From Streptomyces erythrochromogenes (GTDB lineage Bacteria > Actinomycetota > Actinomycetes > Streptomycetales > Streptomycetaceae): a stretch of DNA of 64,000 nucleotides. The stretch covers positions 5,945,501 through 6,009,500 of the forward strand of contig NZ_CP108036.1 of assembly GCF_036170895.1 (NCBI RefSeq), in the 5' to 3' direction. This document shows, piece after piece, positions 37,347 through 48,017 of the stretch. The translations under genes were made by a program, and so were the position numbers. Each line of letters begins with the position of its first letter. Positions within the stretch are counted from its first letter, which is position 1. The notes under the pieces are model-generated. The model saw only the letters and a list, made by a program, of their open reading frames with translations. It searched no databases and was not told the DNA's origin.

Positions 37347-37643
37347 ATGGGCATCGCGCTGCAGGTGGTCTACGTCGTGCTGATGTGCTTCCTGATCGTG
37401 CTGATCTTCCGACTGGTCATGGACTATGTGTTCCAGTTCGCACGTTCATGGACACCCGGCAAGGCGATGGTGGTCGTTCTGGAGGCCACCTACACTGTCA
37501 CCGATCCACCGCTCAAGCTCCTTCGGCGGTTCATTCCGCCGTTGCGTCTCGGCGGCGTGGCACTCGACCTGTCCTTCTTCGTTCTGATGATCATCGTTTA
37601 CATCCTCATCAGCTTCGTGAGCACCGCTGCGAGAAGCGTGTGA
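37347..37643 (+). CDS. ylmG: YggT/YlmG family membrane protein
   Basis: A 98-aa protein with two membrane regions (QVVYVVLMCFLIVLIFRLVM and DLSFFVLMIIVYILISFVST) and between them TDPPLKLLRRFIPPLRLGGV, the YggT hallmark. It sits between sepF and divIVA, as in Gram-positive dcw tails. The precise role is not established, although homologues affect division and chloroplast nucleoid or membrane organisation. Shine-Dalgarno GGGAGAGGGAAG. Confidence 0.93.
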   Translation: MGIALQVVYVVLMCFLIVLIFRLVMDYVFQFARSWTPGKAMVVVLEATYTVTDPPLKLLRRFIPPLRLGGVALDLSFFVLMIIVYILISFVSTAARSV

Positions 37644-37725
37644 ACGATGAGCTTCCCCGTACGCGCGGGGACGGTCCCGATACGGTCTTGCCGACTGCCG
37701 ACGACTACGTAGAGGTGAAGAAGAC

Positions 37726-38937
37726 ATGCCGCTGACTCCCGAGGACGTGCGGAACAAGCAGTTCACGACCGTCCGCCTCCGAGAAGGCTATGACGAGGAC
37801 GAGGTCGATGCCTTCCTCGACGAGGTCGAGTCCGAACTGACGCGCCTGCTGCGCGAGAACGAGGACCTGCGCGCCAAGCTGGCCGCCGCCACGCGCGCCG
37901 CCGCGCAGAACCAGCAGCAGCAGGGCATGCGCAAGCCCGAGCCCCAGGACCAGCGCGGCCCCGGCGCCCCCGTGCCCGCGGCCATATCCGGCCCGCCGCA
38001 GCAGCAGAACCCGCAGATGGGCCCGCCCCAGCTGCCGGGCGGCGCACCGCAGCTCCCGCCGGGCCCCGGCGGCCAGGGCCAGCAGGGCCCCGGCCCGATG
38101 GGCGGCCCCATGGGCGGCCCCATGCAGCAGCACCCCATGGGCGGACCGCAGGGCATGGGCCAGCAGCCCATGGGCCAGCAGCAGTCGATGGGCGGCCAGA
38201 ACCCGCTCGGCCAGCAGATGCAGCCCATGGGCCAGCAGATGCAGCCGATGGGTCAGCAGATGCAGCCGATGGGTCAGCCCATGCAGCAGATGCAGCAGCA
38301 GCCGCAGCTCCCGCAGCAGGGCCCCGGCGGCGACAGCGCCGCCCGCGTCCTGTCCCTGGCGCAGCAGACCGCCGACCAGGCGATCGCGGAGGCCCGTTCC
38401 GAGGCCAACAAGATCGTCGGCGAGGCCCGGTCGCGCGCCGAGGGCCTGGAGCGGGACGCCCGCGCCAAGGCCGACGCGCTGGAGCGGGACGCCCAGGAGA
38501 AGCACCGCGTCGCGATGGGCTCCCTGGAGTCCGCCCGCGCCACGCTGGAGCGCAAGGTCGAGGACCTGCGGGGCTTCGAGCGTGAGTACCGTACGCGTCT
38601 GAAGTCCTACCTGGAGTCGCAGCTGCGCCAGCTGGAGACCCAGGCGGACGACTCCCTGGCCCCGCCGCGCAACCCGGCCGGTCCCGCGCTGCCCCCGTCG
38701 CCGTCGCCCTCGATGGCTCCGGCCGGTGCGATGGGCCACTCCATGGGCGGCCCTTCCATGGGCGGTCCGTCCATGGGCGGTCCCTCCCCGATGGGTGCCG
38801 GTCCGTCCTACGGCGGCCAGCAGCAGATGTCCCCGGCGATGACCCAGCCGATGGCTCCGGTGCGGCCGGCTGCGCCGCAGCCGATGCAGGCGCCGTCGCC
38901 GATGCGGGGCTTCCTGATCGACGAGGACGACAACTAA
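37726..38937 (+). CDS. divIVA: Polarity determinant DivIVA
   Basis: A 403-aa coiled-coil scaffold that marks hyphal tips and branch sites. The N-terminal membrane-binding domain is PLTPEDVRNKQFTTVRLREG followed by the first coiled coil (EDEVDAFLDEVESELTRLLR). A long Gln/Pro/Gly/Met-rich spacer (about residues 60-200) comes next. The second coiled coil (AIAEARSEANKIVGEARSRA through about residue 305) and a Met/Gly/Pro-rich tail follow, with FLIDEDDN at the end. Two tandem-repeat blocks lie in the linkers. ATG with GAGGTGAAGAAG upstream. A strong terminator follows. Confidence 0.96.
   Translation: MPLTPEDVRNKQFTTVRLREGYDEDEVDAFLDEVESELTRLLRENEDLRAKLAAATRAAAQNQQQQGMRKPEPQDQRGPGAPVPAAISGPPQQQNPQMGPPQLPGGAPQLPPGPGGQGQQGPGPMGGPMGGPMQQHPMGGPQGMGQQPMGQQQSMGGQNPLGQQMQPMGQQMQPMGQQMQPMGQPMQQMQQQPQLPQQGPGGDSAARVLSLAQQTADQAIAEARSEANKIVGEARSRAEGLERDARAKADALERDAQEKHRVAMGSLESARATLERKVEDLRGFEREYRTRLKSYLESQLRQLETQADDSLAPPRNPAGPALPPSPSPSMAPAGAMGHSMGGPSMGGPSMGGPSPMGAGPSYGGQQQMSPAMTQPMAPVRPAAPQPMQAPSPMRGFLIDEDDN
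38218..38280 (+). repeat. Three 21-bp tandem repeats in divIVA linker
   Basis: Three near-identical 21-nt units (ATGCAGCCSATGGGYCAGCAG type) encode MQPMGQQ three times in the Gln-rich spacer. A second set of three 15-nt units at 38740-38784 encodes SMGGP. Confidence 0.85.
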
Positions 38938-38960
38938 GCGCCGCCGCGCAGTCGGCAGTC

Positions 38961-39006
38961 ACGGGCCGGGCCCGGTTCCCCTTCGGGGGCACCGGGCCCG
39001 GCCCGT
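38961..39006 (+). terminator. Strong hairpin terminator after divIVA
   Basis: A 16-bp perfect stem (ACGGGCCGGGCCCGGT with ACCGGGCCCGGCCCGT) is extended inside by CCCC-TTCG-GGGG, giving a TTCG tetraloop. It begins 23 bp after the stop and closes the dcw operon. Confidence 0.85.
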
Positions 39007-39067
39007 TCCCGTACCGGGTGCGGGCCGGTGGCCGCCGTTGCCCTGGCCGGGCGCTGCCCTTGTCTTC

Positions 39068-39481
39068 CGGGTGCGGCCCGGTGGCCGCGCCTCAATCGCC
39101 GGCGGGGCTGGGTTTGGCTTCGGGTGGGGCGGTGCCCCTCCGGGGGCTCTCCTCGGCTCGGCGCGTGCGGGTGTGTCGCGGCGAGGCGGCCTGGGTTGCG
39201 CGCTCGTCCTGCGGGGAGCCCCCGGAGTGTCCCCGCCCCACGGCCCCCGGGTGCGAGGCGGGCCGGCACCGCCCGTTGGGGGTGTGGGGACGGTGGGGGG
39301 TGTCCCCGCAGGACGAGCGCGCGACCACCCCGTCTGGCCCGTGACGTGCCCGCACGCGCCGAGCCGAGGAGACACCCCCCGGCGGCACCGCACCTCCACC
39401 CCCCCCGATCCCGACCCCGCCCAGGGGACACCAAACCAGCCCCGCCGGCGATTGAGGCGCGGCCACCGGGCCGCACCCGGG
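39068..39481. repeat. Large foldback (inverted-repeat) element
   Basis: The outer arms 39068-39117 and 39433-39481 are complementary over about 49 bp with a single 1-nt gap (ending GCGCCTCAATCGCCGGCG). Homology continues inward: TCCTCGGCTCGGCGCGTGCGGG at 39150-39171 against its complement near 39350-39371, and GCGCGCTCGTCCTGCGGGGA at 39198-39217 against about 39302-39321. The element therefore folds back over roughly 160-180 nt per arm. It fills most of the 624-bp divIVA-ileS gap, which has no credible gene. It resembles the abundant CGCCGGCG-type intergenic repeats of streptomycetes, here as an almost complete inverted pair. Confidence 0.8.
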
Positions 39482-39511
39482 GCACTACGGCAGCGGCCAG
39501 CCGCAGACGCG

Positions 39512-39551
39512 AACGGCCCGCACCCCCCCGGGAGGGGAGGGGCGGGCCGTT
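39512..39551 (-). terminator. Hairpin terminator after ileS
   Basis: AACGGCCCGC and GCGGGCCGTT form a perfect 10-bp stem with an internal C-run/G-run that can extend pairing. It lies 10 bp after the ileS stop on the minus strand. Confidence 0.75.
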
Positions 39552-39561
39552 GTCGTGCGGG

Positions 39562-42714
<3,153 letters not shown>

Positions 42715-42721
42715 GAGGCTG

Positions 42722-42984
42722 AACTCTTCCTCCGGCGGGGTGTCGCTTCCGTCCGGAGGGACGAGAGCCGACTGCTGCTCCCGCGGTACCACCCTCCTTG
42801 GCCGCCGGACGGATCCGGTGGCCCCCTCATTGGGGTGCGAAGCCGGTTCTACTCGCCCTGCGGGGGACCCGCGGCTTTCTTCCGGCGGCTCAGGGGTGAT
42901 CCTTCACGTCGCGCTCGCCCCCGGGCTCTCACCGTCCCCGGGTCGCTCCTGGCTGCGTCCGACGCTACTCGTCCCCGTCCATGC
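42722..42984 (-). promoter_or_regulatory. T-box leader of ileS
   Basis: The minus-strand leader contains the canonical T-box AGGGTGGTACCGCGG (42795-42781), which pairs with the uncharged tRNA acceptor end. Upstream are GACGAGTAGCG near its 5' end, a probable specifier ATC (42900-42898) in GAAGGATCACCCCTGAGC, and the second conserved element GAGTAGAACCGG. The ribosome-binding site GGAGGAAGAG lies 3' of the T-box. This fits the translational, short-stem-I T-boxes known for actinobacterial ileS rather than terminator control. The rest of the gap 42715-43302 shows no gene. Confidence 0.93.
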
Positions 42985-42998
42985 CTTTCGCTGGGCCC

Positions 42999-43004
42999 AG
43001 TGTA
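42999..43004 (-). promoter_or_regulatory. Candidate -10 (TACACT) for the ileS T-box transcript
   Basis: TACACT on the minus strand sits about 15-20 nt upstream of the conserved start of the T-box leader. No clear -35 (a weak CTGCCG at 17-18 bp). Confidence 0.4.
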
Positions 43005-43302
43005 CGGGTGCGGGGGGTGCTCGGCAGACCGGTTTACGGGGGCCCCTGCGGGGCCTGCGGCCACGGCGTGGCGGGGGTGCGGCCGGGGGGCCGGGGCGGG
43101 GCCGGGAGTGACCCGAACGGGCCATCGGGGCCGCAGCGGCATCGGGTGGGGCGGGAGGGGCGGATTACCGGGCCTCCGGATGGGCACAACGGATGCAGGT
43201 TGACCTCGACGGATGCGTGCCCCGTTGCCGCGGGAGCGGAGCCGATTTATCGTTCCGGCACGATTCGCGAGCAATATCACAGTATGTGAAGGGGCCGCGG
43301 CC

Positions 43303-44076
43303 ATGGTGGCGAAGAAGACAGCGGTCTCCGGGGACCCGGCTCCCGCCGAGAAGGCGACGGCGGCCCGTAAGACGGCCGCCAAGAACGCATCGGCGAAGAA
43401 GGCACCGGCGAAGAAGTCGGCCGTGGCCGAGAAGGCTCCGGCCGAGAAGGCGACCGCGGCCGGGAAGAAGACGACCGCAGTCAAGAAGACGACCGCCGTC
43501 GAGAAGCGGACGGCCACGGCCAAGAAGGCCGCGGCCGAGGGGGCGGCGCACGCCGCGAAGCAGACTGGAGTCCGGAACGTGGTTGCCAAGAAGAGCACCG
43601 GCGCGGCGCGGCAGACGGCCGCGGCCGCCACGAGCGGGCTCCCCAAGACCCGGGTCACGGCGGCGGCCGCCGCCGCCCCCGGTGAGCTAGCGGTACGGCC
43701 CGGGGAGGACCCCTGGGCGCCCCAGGAGGTCGAGGAGGCCCGCGCGGAGCTGGTGTCGGAGGTGCTGCGGCTGCGCGCCGAGCTCGACGCCTCCGAGGTG
43801 GCCATCTCCGGCCTGATGCGGGACTCGGGCGACGGCGCCGGCGACGACCAGGCCGACACGGGCACCAAGAACATCACGCGCGAGTCGGAGCTCGCGCTCG
43901 CGGCCAACGCCAGCTCCATGCTGGAGCAGACCGAGCGGGCCCTGGAACGGCTGGAGGCGGGCACGTACGGGCTCTGCGAGAACTGCGGGCAGCCCATCGG
44001 GAAGGCCAGGATGCAGGCCTTCCCGCGGGCCACGCTGTGCGTGGACTGCAAGCAGAAGCAGGAGCGGCGGCACTAG
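43303..44076 (+). CDS. ddbA: Histone H1-like/DksA-like DNA-binding protein (DdbA-type)
   Basis: A 257-aa two-part protein. Residues 1-130 are Lys/Ala-rich with repeated AKK and KKTTAV units, as in histone H1-like tails. Residues 150-257 are a TraR/DksA-type domain: coiled-coil helices (EEARAELVSEVLRLRAELDA) and a C4 zinc finger LCENCGQPIGKARMQAFPRA, then TLCVDCKQKQE (C-x2-C-x17-C-x2-C). The DxxDxA tip motif of true DksA is not seen. The gene order ileS-this-lspA-rluD matches S. coelicolor, where the protein was described as DdbA, a bifunctional nucleoid protein. ATG 43303 with GAAGGGG upstream. Confidence 0.85.
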   Translation: MVAKKTAVSGDPAPAEKATAARKTAAKNASAKKAPAKKSAVAEKAPAEKATAAGKKTTAVKKTTAVEKRTATAKKAAAEGAAHAAKQTGVRNVVAKKSTGAARQTAAAATSGLPKTRVTAAAAAAPGELAVRPGEDPWAPQEVEEARAELVSEVLRLRAELDASEVAISGLMRDSGDGAGDDQADTGTKNITRESELALAANASSMLEQTERALERLEAGTYGLCENCGQPIGKARMQAFPRATLCVDCKQKQERRH

Positions 44077-44209
44077 GGGGCACCGGGGGGTGCGGCGGTC
44101 GGTGACGGGAAAGGCGGCAGGCGGGGCGGGCGGTGTGCGGGGGCCCTGACGTACCCTCGTCTGGTCAGGGTCCAGGAGAAGCCTGGGTCGGCTAGTTCGA
44201 GGGACTCAC

Positions 44210-44770
44210 GTGGCAGAGGCGGAGCGCATCATCGGTACGCCGGAGGTCGGGGACGACGCCCAGCCGGAGTCGGCCGCGCCCAAGGGGCGTCGGCGGATCG
44301 CGGCTTTGCTCGTCGTGGCGGTGCTCGCCTACCTGCTGGACCTCGGCACCAAGATGCTGGTCGTGGCGAAGCTGGAGCACCAGCCGCCGATCGAGATCAT
44401 CGGCGACCTGCTGAAGTTCGAGGCGGTCCGCAACCCGGGCGCCGCGTTCGGGTTCGGCGAGGCCTTCACCATCATCTTCACCGGCATCGCCGCGGCCGTG
44501 ATCGTGGTGATCGTGCGGCTGGCGCGCAAGCTCTACAGCCTGCCGTGGGCGATCGCCCTGGGGCTGCTGCTCGGCGGTGCGCTGGGCAACCTGACCGACC
44601 GGATCTTCCGTTCGCCGGGCGTTTTCCGCGGGGCGGTCGTCGACTTCATCGCGCCGGCCCACTTCGCCGTCTTCAACATCGCCGACTCGGCGATCGTGTG
44701 CGGCGGCATCCTCATCGTGCTGCTGTCGTTCAAGGGCCTGGACCCGGACGGCACCGTCCACAAGGACTGA
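44210..44770 (+). CDS. lspA: Lipoprotein signal peptidase LspA
   Basis: A 186-aa aspartic protease with four membrane helices that removes prolipoprotein signal peptides. Catalytic aspartates lie in GNLTDRIFR and [26 protein letters not shown] is the other family hallmark. The cytoplasmic N-terminus of about 30 residues is longer than in E. coli but usual for streptomycetes. GTG with GAGGGA upstream. The leader holds a CCCTGAC/GTCAGGG inverted repeat at 44144-44170. Confidence 0.95.
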   Translation: MAEAERIIGTPEVGDDAQPESAAPKGRRRIAALLVVAVLAYLLDLGTKMLVVAKLEHQPPIEIIGDLLKFEAVRNPGAAFGFGEAFTIIFTGIAAAVIVVIVRLARKLYSLPWAIALGLLLGGALGNLTDRIFRSPGVFRGAVVDFIAPAHFAVFNIADSAIVCGGILIVLLSFKGLDPDGTVHKD

Positions 44771-44811
44771 TCGAAGCGCTGATCGCGGGACGGCCCGTCC
44801 GCCCCGTCCTG

Positions 44812-44817
44812 CATACT
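44812..44817 (+). promoter_or_regulatory. -10-like CATACT of rluD, leaderless start likely
   Basis: CATACT is followed by 6 nt (CGACGG) and the GTG at 44824, without a Shine-Dalgarno. Confidence 0.45.
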
Positions 44818-44823
44818 CGACGG

Positions 44824-45765
44824 GTGAGTACGATTCCCGAGATCCGCACCCTGCCCGTTCCCGATGGCCTCGAAGGCGAGCGCGTCGACGCCGCCATCGC
44901 CCGTATGTTCGGTTTTTCCCGGACCAAGGCGGCCGAGCTGGCGGCCGAGGGGAAGGTGTCGGTCGACGGCAGCGTCGTCGGGAAGTCCGAGCGCGTGCAC
45001 GGTGGCGCCTGGCTCGAGGTCGAGATGCCCGCGCCCCCGCGGCCGGTCGAGGTCGTGGCCGAGCCGGTCCCGGGCATGGAGATCGTCCACGACGACGACG
45101 ACATCGTCGTCATCATGAAGCCGGTGGGCGTCGCCGCCCACCCGAGCCCCGGCTGGACCGGCACCACCGTCATCGGTGGCCTCGCCGCCGCCGGCTACCG
45201 CATCTCCACCTCCGGCGCCTCCGAGCGCCAGGGCATCGTGCACCGCCTCGACGTCGGCACGTCCGGCCTGATGGCCGTCGCCAAGTCGGAGCGCGCGTAC
45301 ACCTCGCTGAAGAACCAGTTCCGCGAGCGGGTCGTGGACAAGCGCTACCACGCGCTGGTGCAGGGCCACCCGGACCCGATGAGCGGCACGATCGACGCGC
45401 CGATCGGCCGCCACCCGAGCGCGGACTACAAGTGGGCGGTGACCCAGGACGGCAAGGCCTCCGTCACCCACTACGACCTGATCGAGGCCTTCCGCGCCGC
45501 CTCGCTGCTGGACATCAAGCTGGAGACGGGGCGCACGCACCAGATCCGCGTGCACATGTCCGCGCACCGCCACCCGTGCGTCGGCGACCTCACCTACGGG
45601 GCCGACCCGACCGTCGCGAAGCGGCTCGGGCTCACCCGCCAGTGGCTGCACGCGGTCCGGCTGGGCTTCGAGCACCCCGCGGACGGGCAGTGGGTGGAGT
45701 TCGAGAGCACCTACCCGGCGGACCTGCAGCACGCCCTCGACGTGATCCGGGCCGAGAGCGAATAG
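44824..45765 (+). CDS. rluD: RluD-family pseudouridine synthase
   Basis: A 313-aa enzyme with an N-terminal S4 domain ([20 protein letters not shown]) and the RluA/RluD catalytic domain. The catalytic Asp lies in [19 protein letters not shown], and [20 protein letters not shown] is the second block. It should pseudouridylate 23S rRNA helix 69 or a related site; the exact target cannot be fixed from sequence. The GTG lies 53 bp after lspA. A putative leaderless promoter suggests some independent expression. Confidence 0.92.
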   Translation: MSTIPEIRTLPVPDGLEGERVDAAIARMFGFSRTKAAELAAEGKVSVDGSVVGKSERVHGGAWLEVEMPAPPRPVEVVAEPVPGMEIVHDDDDIVVIMKPVGVAAHPSPGWTGTTVIGGLAAAGYRISTSGASERQGIVHRLDVGTSGLMAVAKSERAYTSLKNQFRERVVDKRYHALVQGHPDPMSGTIDAPIGRHPSADYKWAVTQDGKASVTHYDLIEAFRAASLLDIKLETGRTHQIRVHMSAHRHPCVGDLTYGADPTVAKRLGLTRQWLHAVRLGFEHPADGQWVEFESTYPADLQHALDVIRAESE

Positions 45766-45846
45766 CGGCTCCGGCCCGCGGCCCCGGCGCGCGAGCCCGA
45801 CACGCGGCCGCGGCCCTGAGCGCCGAGGCCCGGCGCGGCGGCCTGG

Positions 45847-45852
45847 CAGGGT
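45847..45852 (+). promoter_or_regulatory. -10-like CAGGGT of the antiporter gene
   Basis: CAGGGT, then 6 nt, then the GTG at 45859. No Shine-Dalgarno of usual spacing other than the G-run itself. Confidence 0.35.
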
Positions 45853-45858
45853 GGGGGA

Positions 45859-47451
45859 GTGGATCAGCTTGCTCTGCTGTTCGTGCTCCTGCTCGGGGCC
45901 GTGGTCATGGTGCCCCTCGGGGACCGGCTGGGGCTGCCCGCGCCGGTCCTGATGACCCTCGGCGGGGTGGTCCTCGCGCTGGTGCCGGCCGTGCCGGAGG
46001 TCGAGGTACCGCCCGAGTTCATCCTGCCGCTGGTGCTGCCGCCGCTGCTGTACGCCTCCGTGCAGCGGACCTCGTGGCGCCAGTTCGCCGCCAACGTGCG
46101 GCCCATCCTGCTGCTGGCCGTGGCCCTGGTGTTCGTCACGACCGCCGCCGTGGCCGCCGTCGCCCACTCCGTGGTGCCGGCGCTGCCGATCGCCGCCGCC
46201 GTCGCGCTCGGCGCGCTCGTGGCGCCGCCCGACCCGGTCGCCGCCACCGCCGTCGCCGGATCGCTCGGGCTGCCCCGCCGCATGGTCTCGATCCTGGAGG
46301 GCGAGGGGCTCTTCAACGACGTGACCGCGATCGTGCTCTACCACGTGGCGATCGCCGCGGCCGTCAGCGGCAGCTTCTCCTGGCCCGACGCGCTCGGGGA
46401 GTTCGTGCTGTCCGCCGTCGTCGCCGTCGTCGTCGGCCTGGTCCTCGGCTGGACCACCAACCGGCTGATGGGCGGGCTCGGCGACGCCACCCTCCAGATC
46501 GGGCTGACCCTGCTCGTGCCCTTCGTCTCGTACGTGGTCGCCGAGGAGCTCCACGGGTCCGGGGTGCTGGCCGTGCTGACGACGGCCCTGTTCCTCGCCG
46601 AGTACGCCTCCGACGCCGACGACGTACTGGGGCGGCTGGCCGGGCACACCTTCTGGGAGGTCGTGGACACGCTGGTCACCGGCGTGGCCTTCGGGCTGAT
46701 CGGGCTGGAGCTGCACAACGTCTTCGGGACGGCGCAGGACCGCGAGTGGGAGATGGCCGGATGGGCGGCGGTCGTCGTCGCGGTGGTCGTCGGCGTACGG
46801 CTGGCATGGCTGCTGCCGGCCGGCTGGCTCGCGAAGAAGCTGCACCAGCGGCGCGACTACGACGAGGAGATCCCGCTGAGCTGGCGGGAGAGCGTGGTGA
46901 TGTGGTGGGCGGGGATGCGCGGGGTGGCCTCGGTCGCCCTGGCCCTGGCCATTCCCCTGGAGACGGCCTCCGGCGAGCCCTTCCCGGCGCGCGACGAGAT
47001 CATCTTCATCGCCTTCGCGGTGATCATGGTGACGCTGGTGTGCCAGGGGCTGACCCTGCCGTGGCTGGTGCGGCGCCTCGGCGTGGAGGAGGACACCGAC
47101 GCGCGGCGGGAGGCCGAGCGGCAGCTGGCGATCCGCGCCGCCAAGGCCGCGAAGCGGCGGCTGAAGGAGATCGAGGAGGTCGAGGAGCTGCCGGAGGACC
47201 TGATCGAGCAGCTGACCCGGCGCGCGTACGACGTGGGGGCCAGGATCAGCCCGGACATGGTGGACGAGGAACGGCGCGAGGCGTACGCGCAGCGGGTGCA
47301 GCGGCTCCACGACATCCAGCGGATCCAGCGGGAGATGATGTCGGCCGCCCGCCACGAGGTACTGGCCGCCCGCAGCGAACCCGGATCCGACCCGGAGGTC
47401 GTCGACCGGGTGCTGCGCCACCTCGACGTACGCAGCCTGCGCGCCCCCTAA
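45859..47451 (+). CDS. Cation (Na+)/H+ antiporter, CPA1 family
   Basis: A 530-aa protein with about twelve membrane helices (residues 1-410). A charged cytoplasmic tail of about 120 residues (ERQLAIRAAKAAKRRLKEIE and following) is predicted to be helical. CPA1 features are LVAPPDPVAATAVAGSLGLP with the conserved Asp, VSILEGEGLFNDVTAIVLY (the ND pair) and WAGMRGVASVALALAIPL. It probably exchanges Na+ or K+ for protons across the cytoplasmic membrane. Its TAA overlaps the TAG of the convergent SRPBCC gene. Confidence 0.92.
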   Translation: MDQLALLFVLLLGAVVMVPLGDRLGLPAPVLMTLGGVVLALVPAVPEVEVPPEFILPLVLPPLLYASVQRTSWRQFAANVRPILLLAVALVFVTTAAVAAVAHSVVPALPIAAAVALGALVAPPDPVAATAVAGSLGLPRRMVSILEGEGLFNDVTAIVLYHVAIAAAVSGSFSWPDALGEFVLSAVVAVVVGLVLGWTTNRLMGGLGDATLQIGLTLLVPFVSYVVAEELHGSGVLAVLTTALFLAEYASDADDVLGRLAGHTFWEVVDTLVTGVAFGLIGLELHNVFGTAQDREWEMAGWAAVVVAVVVGVRLAWLLPAGWLAKKLHQRRDYDEEIPLSWRESVVMWWAGMRGVASVALALAIPLETASGEPFPARDEIIFIAFAVIMVTLVCQGLTLPWLVRRLGVEEDTDARREAERQLAIRAAKAAKRRLKEIEEVEELPEDLIEQLTRRAYDVGARISPDMVDEERREAYAQRVQRLHDIQRIQREMMSAARHEVLAARSEPGSDPEVVDRVLRHLDVRSLRAP

Positions 47452-47954
47452 GCCGCCGGTCGCGTGACCAGGCGTTCCAGGCCGCGGAGGAAGCGGACGT
47501 ACGGGGACCAGCGGGCCCGGTGGGCGATCGTGCCCGTGCAGGCCAGTTCGGCGCGGTCCAGGCTGTCCTCCAGCACGGCGTCGTGCGCCGCGCGGTAGGC
47601 CAGCGGCCAGGTGACGCGGCTGACGCCGCTGACGGTCATCGCGAGCGTGTGCCGCAGCACGGTCCGCTCCGCGTCGACGGGCAGCACGGTGAACTCGTGG
47701 AAGCCGTGGAACCCGCGGGGCCCGGTGAAGGCGAAGCGCACCCAGGTCCCGGGCACGTACGCGGCCACGGTGTACCGCACGGGGCCGTGGCCGCCCACCG
47801 CCCCGACGGCCAGGGGTCGGTCGAGCTCCATCTCCTCCCACAGGTGGCTCGGCCACAGCCGGTCGTCCTCCCCGCCGGACAGCGTGTCGATGAGTGCGCC
47901 GACCTGGTCCGGCCCGGCCGTCAGCAGGCGTTCGTGCACGTTGAAGACGCCCAT
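47448..47954 (-). CDS. SRPBCC-like ligand-binding protein
   Basis: A 168-aa protein starting MGVFNVHERLLTAGPDQVGA, with WVRFAFTGPRGFHGFHEFTV and TVLRHTLAMTVSGVSRVTWP. The pattern fits the START/SRPBCC hydrophobic-pocket fold (polyketide cyclase/dehydrase-like). No catalytic residues can be assigned and the ligand is unknown. It is divergent from a TetR gene with a shared palindrome between them, so it is the likely target of that regulator. The 3' end overlaps the antiporter stop codon. Confidence 0.78.
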   Translation of the reverse strand: MGVFNVHERLLTAGPDQVGALIDTLSGGEDDRLWPSHLWEEMELDRPLAVGAVGGHGPVRYTVAAYVPGTWVRFAFTGPRGFHGFHEFTVLPVDAERTVLRHTLAMTVSGVSRVTWPLAYRAAHDAVLEDSLDRAELACTGTIAHRARWSPYVRFLRGLERLVTRPAA

Positions 47955-47970
47955 CGGTCCTCCCCTTCAC

Positions 47971-47996
47971 ATTATTAGAGATGGGTCTCTAATAAT
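47971..47996. promoter_or_regulatory. Palindromic operator between SRPBCC gene and divergent TetR
   Basis: ATTATTAGAGA and TCTCTAATAAT are perfect 11-bp arms around TGGG, in the 63-bp gap between the two divergent start codons. The AT-rich arms contrast with the 70% GC background and may also contain the -10 elements of both promoters. This is a textbook position for autoregulation by the adjacent TetR. Confidence 0.85.
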
Positions 47997-48017
47997 CTGG
48001 AGGGTACTCTCTGATTC

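Noticed and set aside
38218..38784. CRISPR-like array
   Set aside because: The short repeats are in-frame codon repeats inside divIVA with no spacers.
43135..43302. N-terminal extension of the DdbA-like protein to an upstream ATG at 43213
   Set aside because: The upstream 30 codons lack a ribosome-binding site and run through an AT-rich promoter-like stretch, while GAAGGGG precedes the ATG at 43303.
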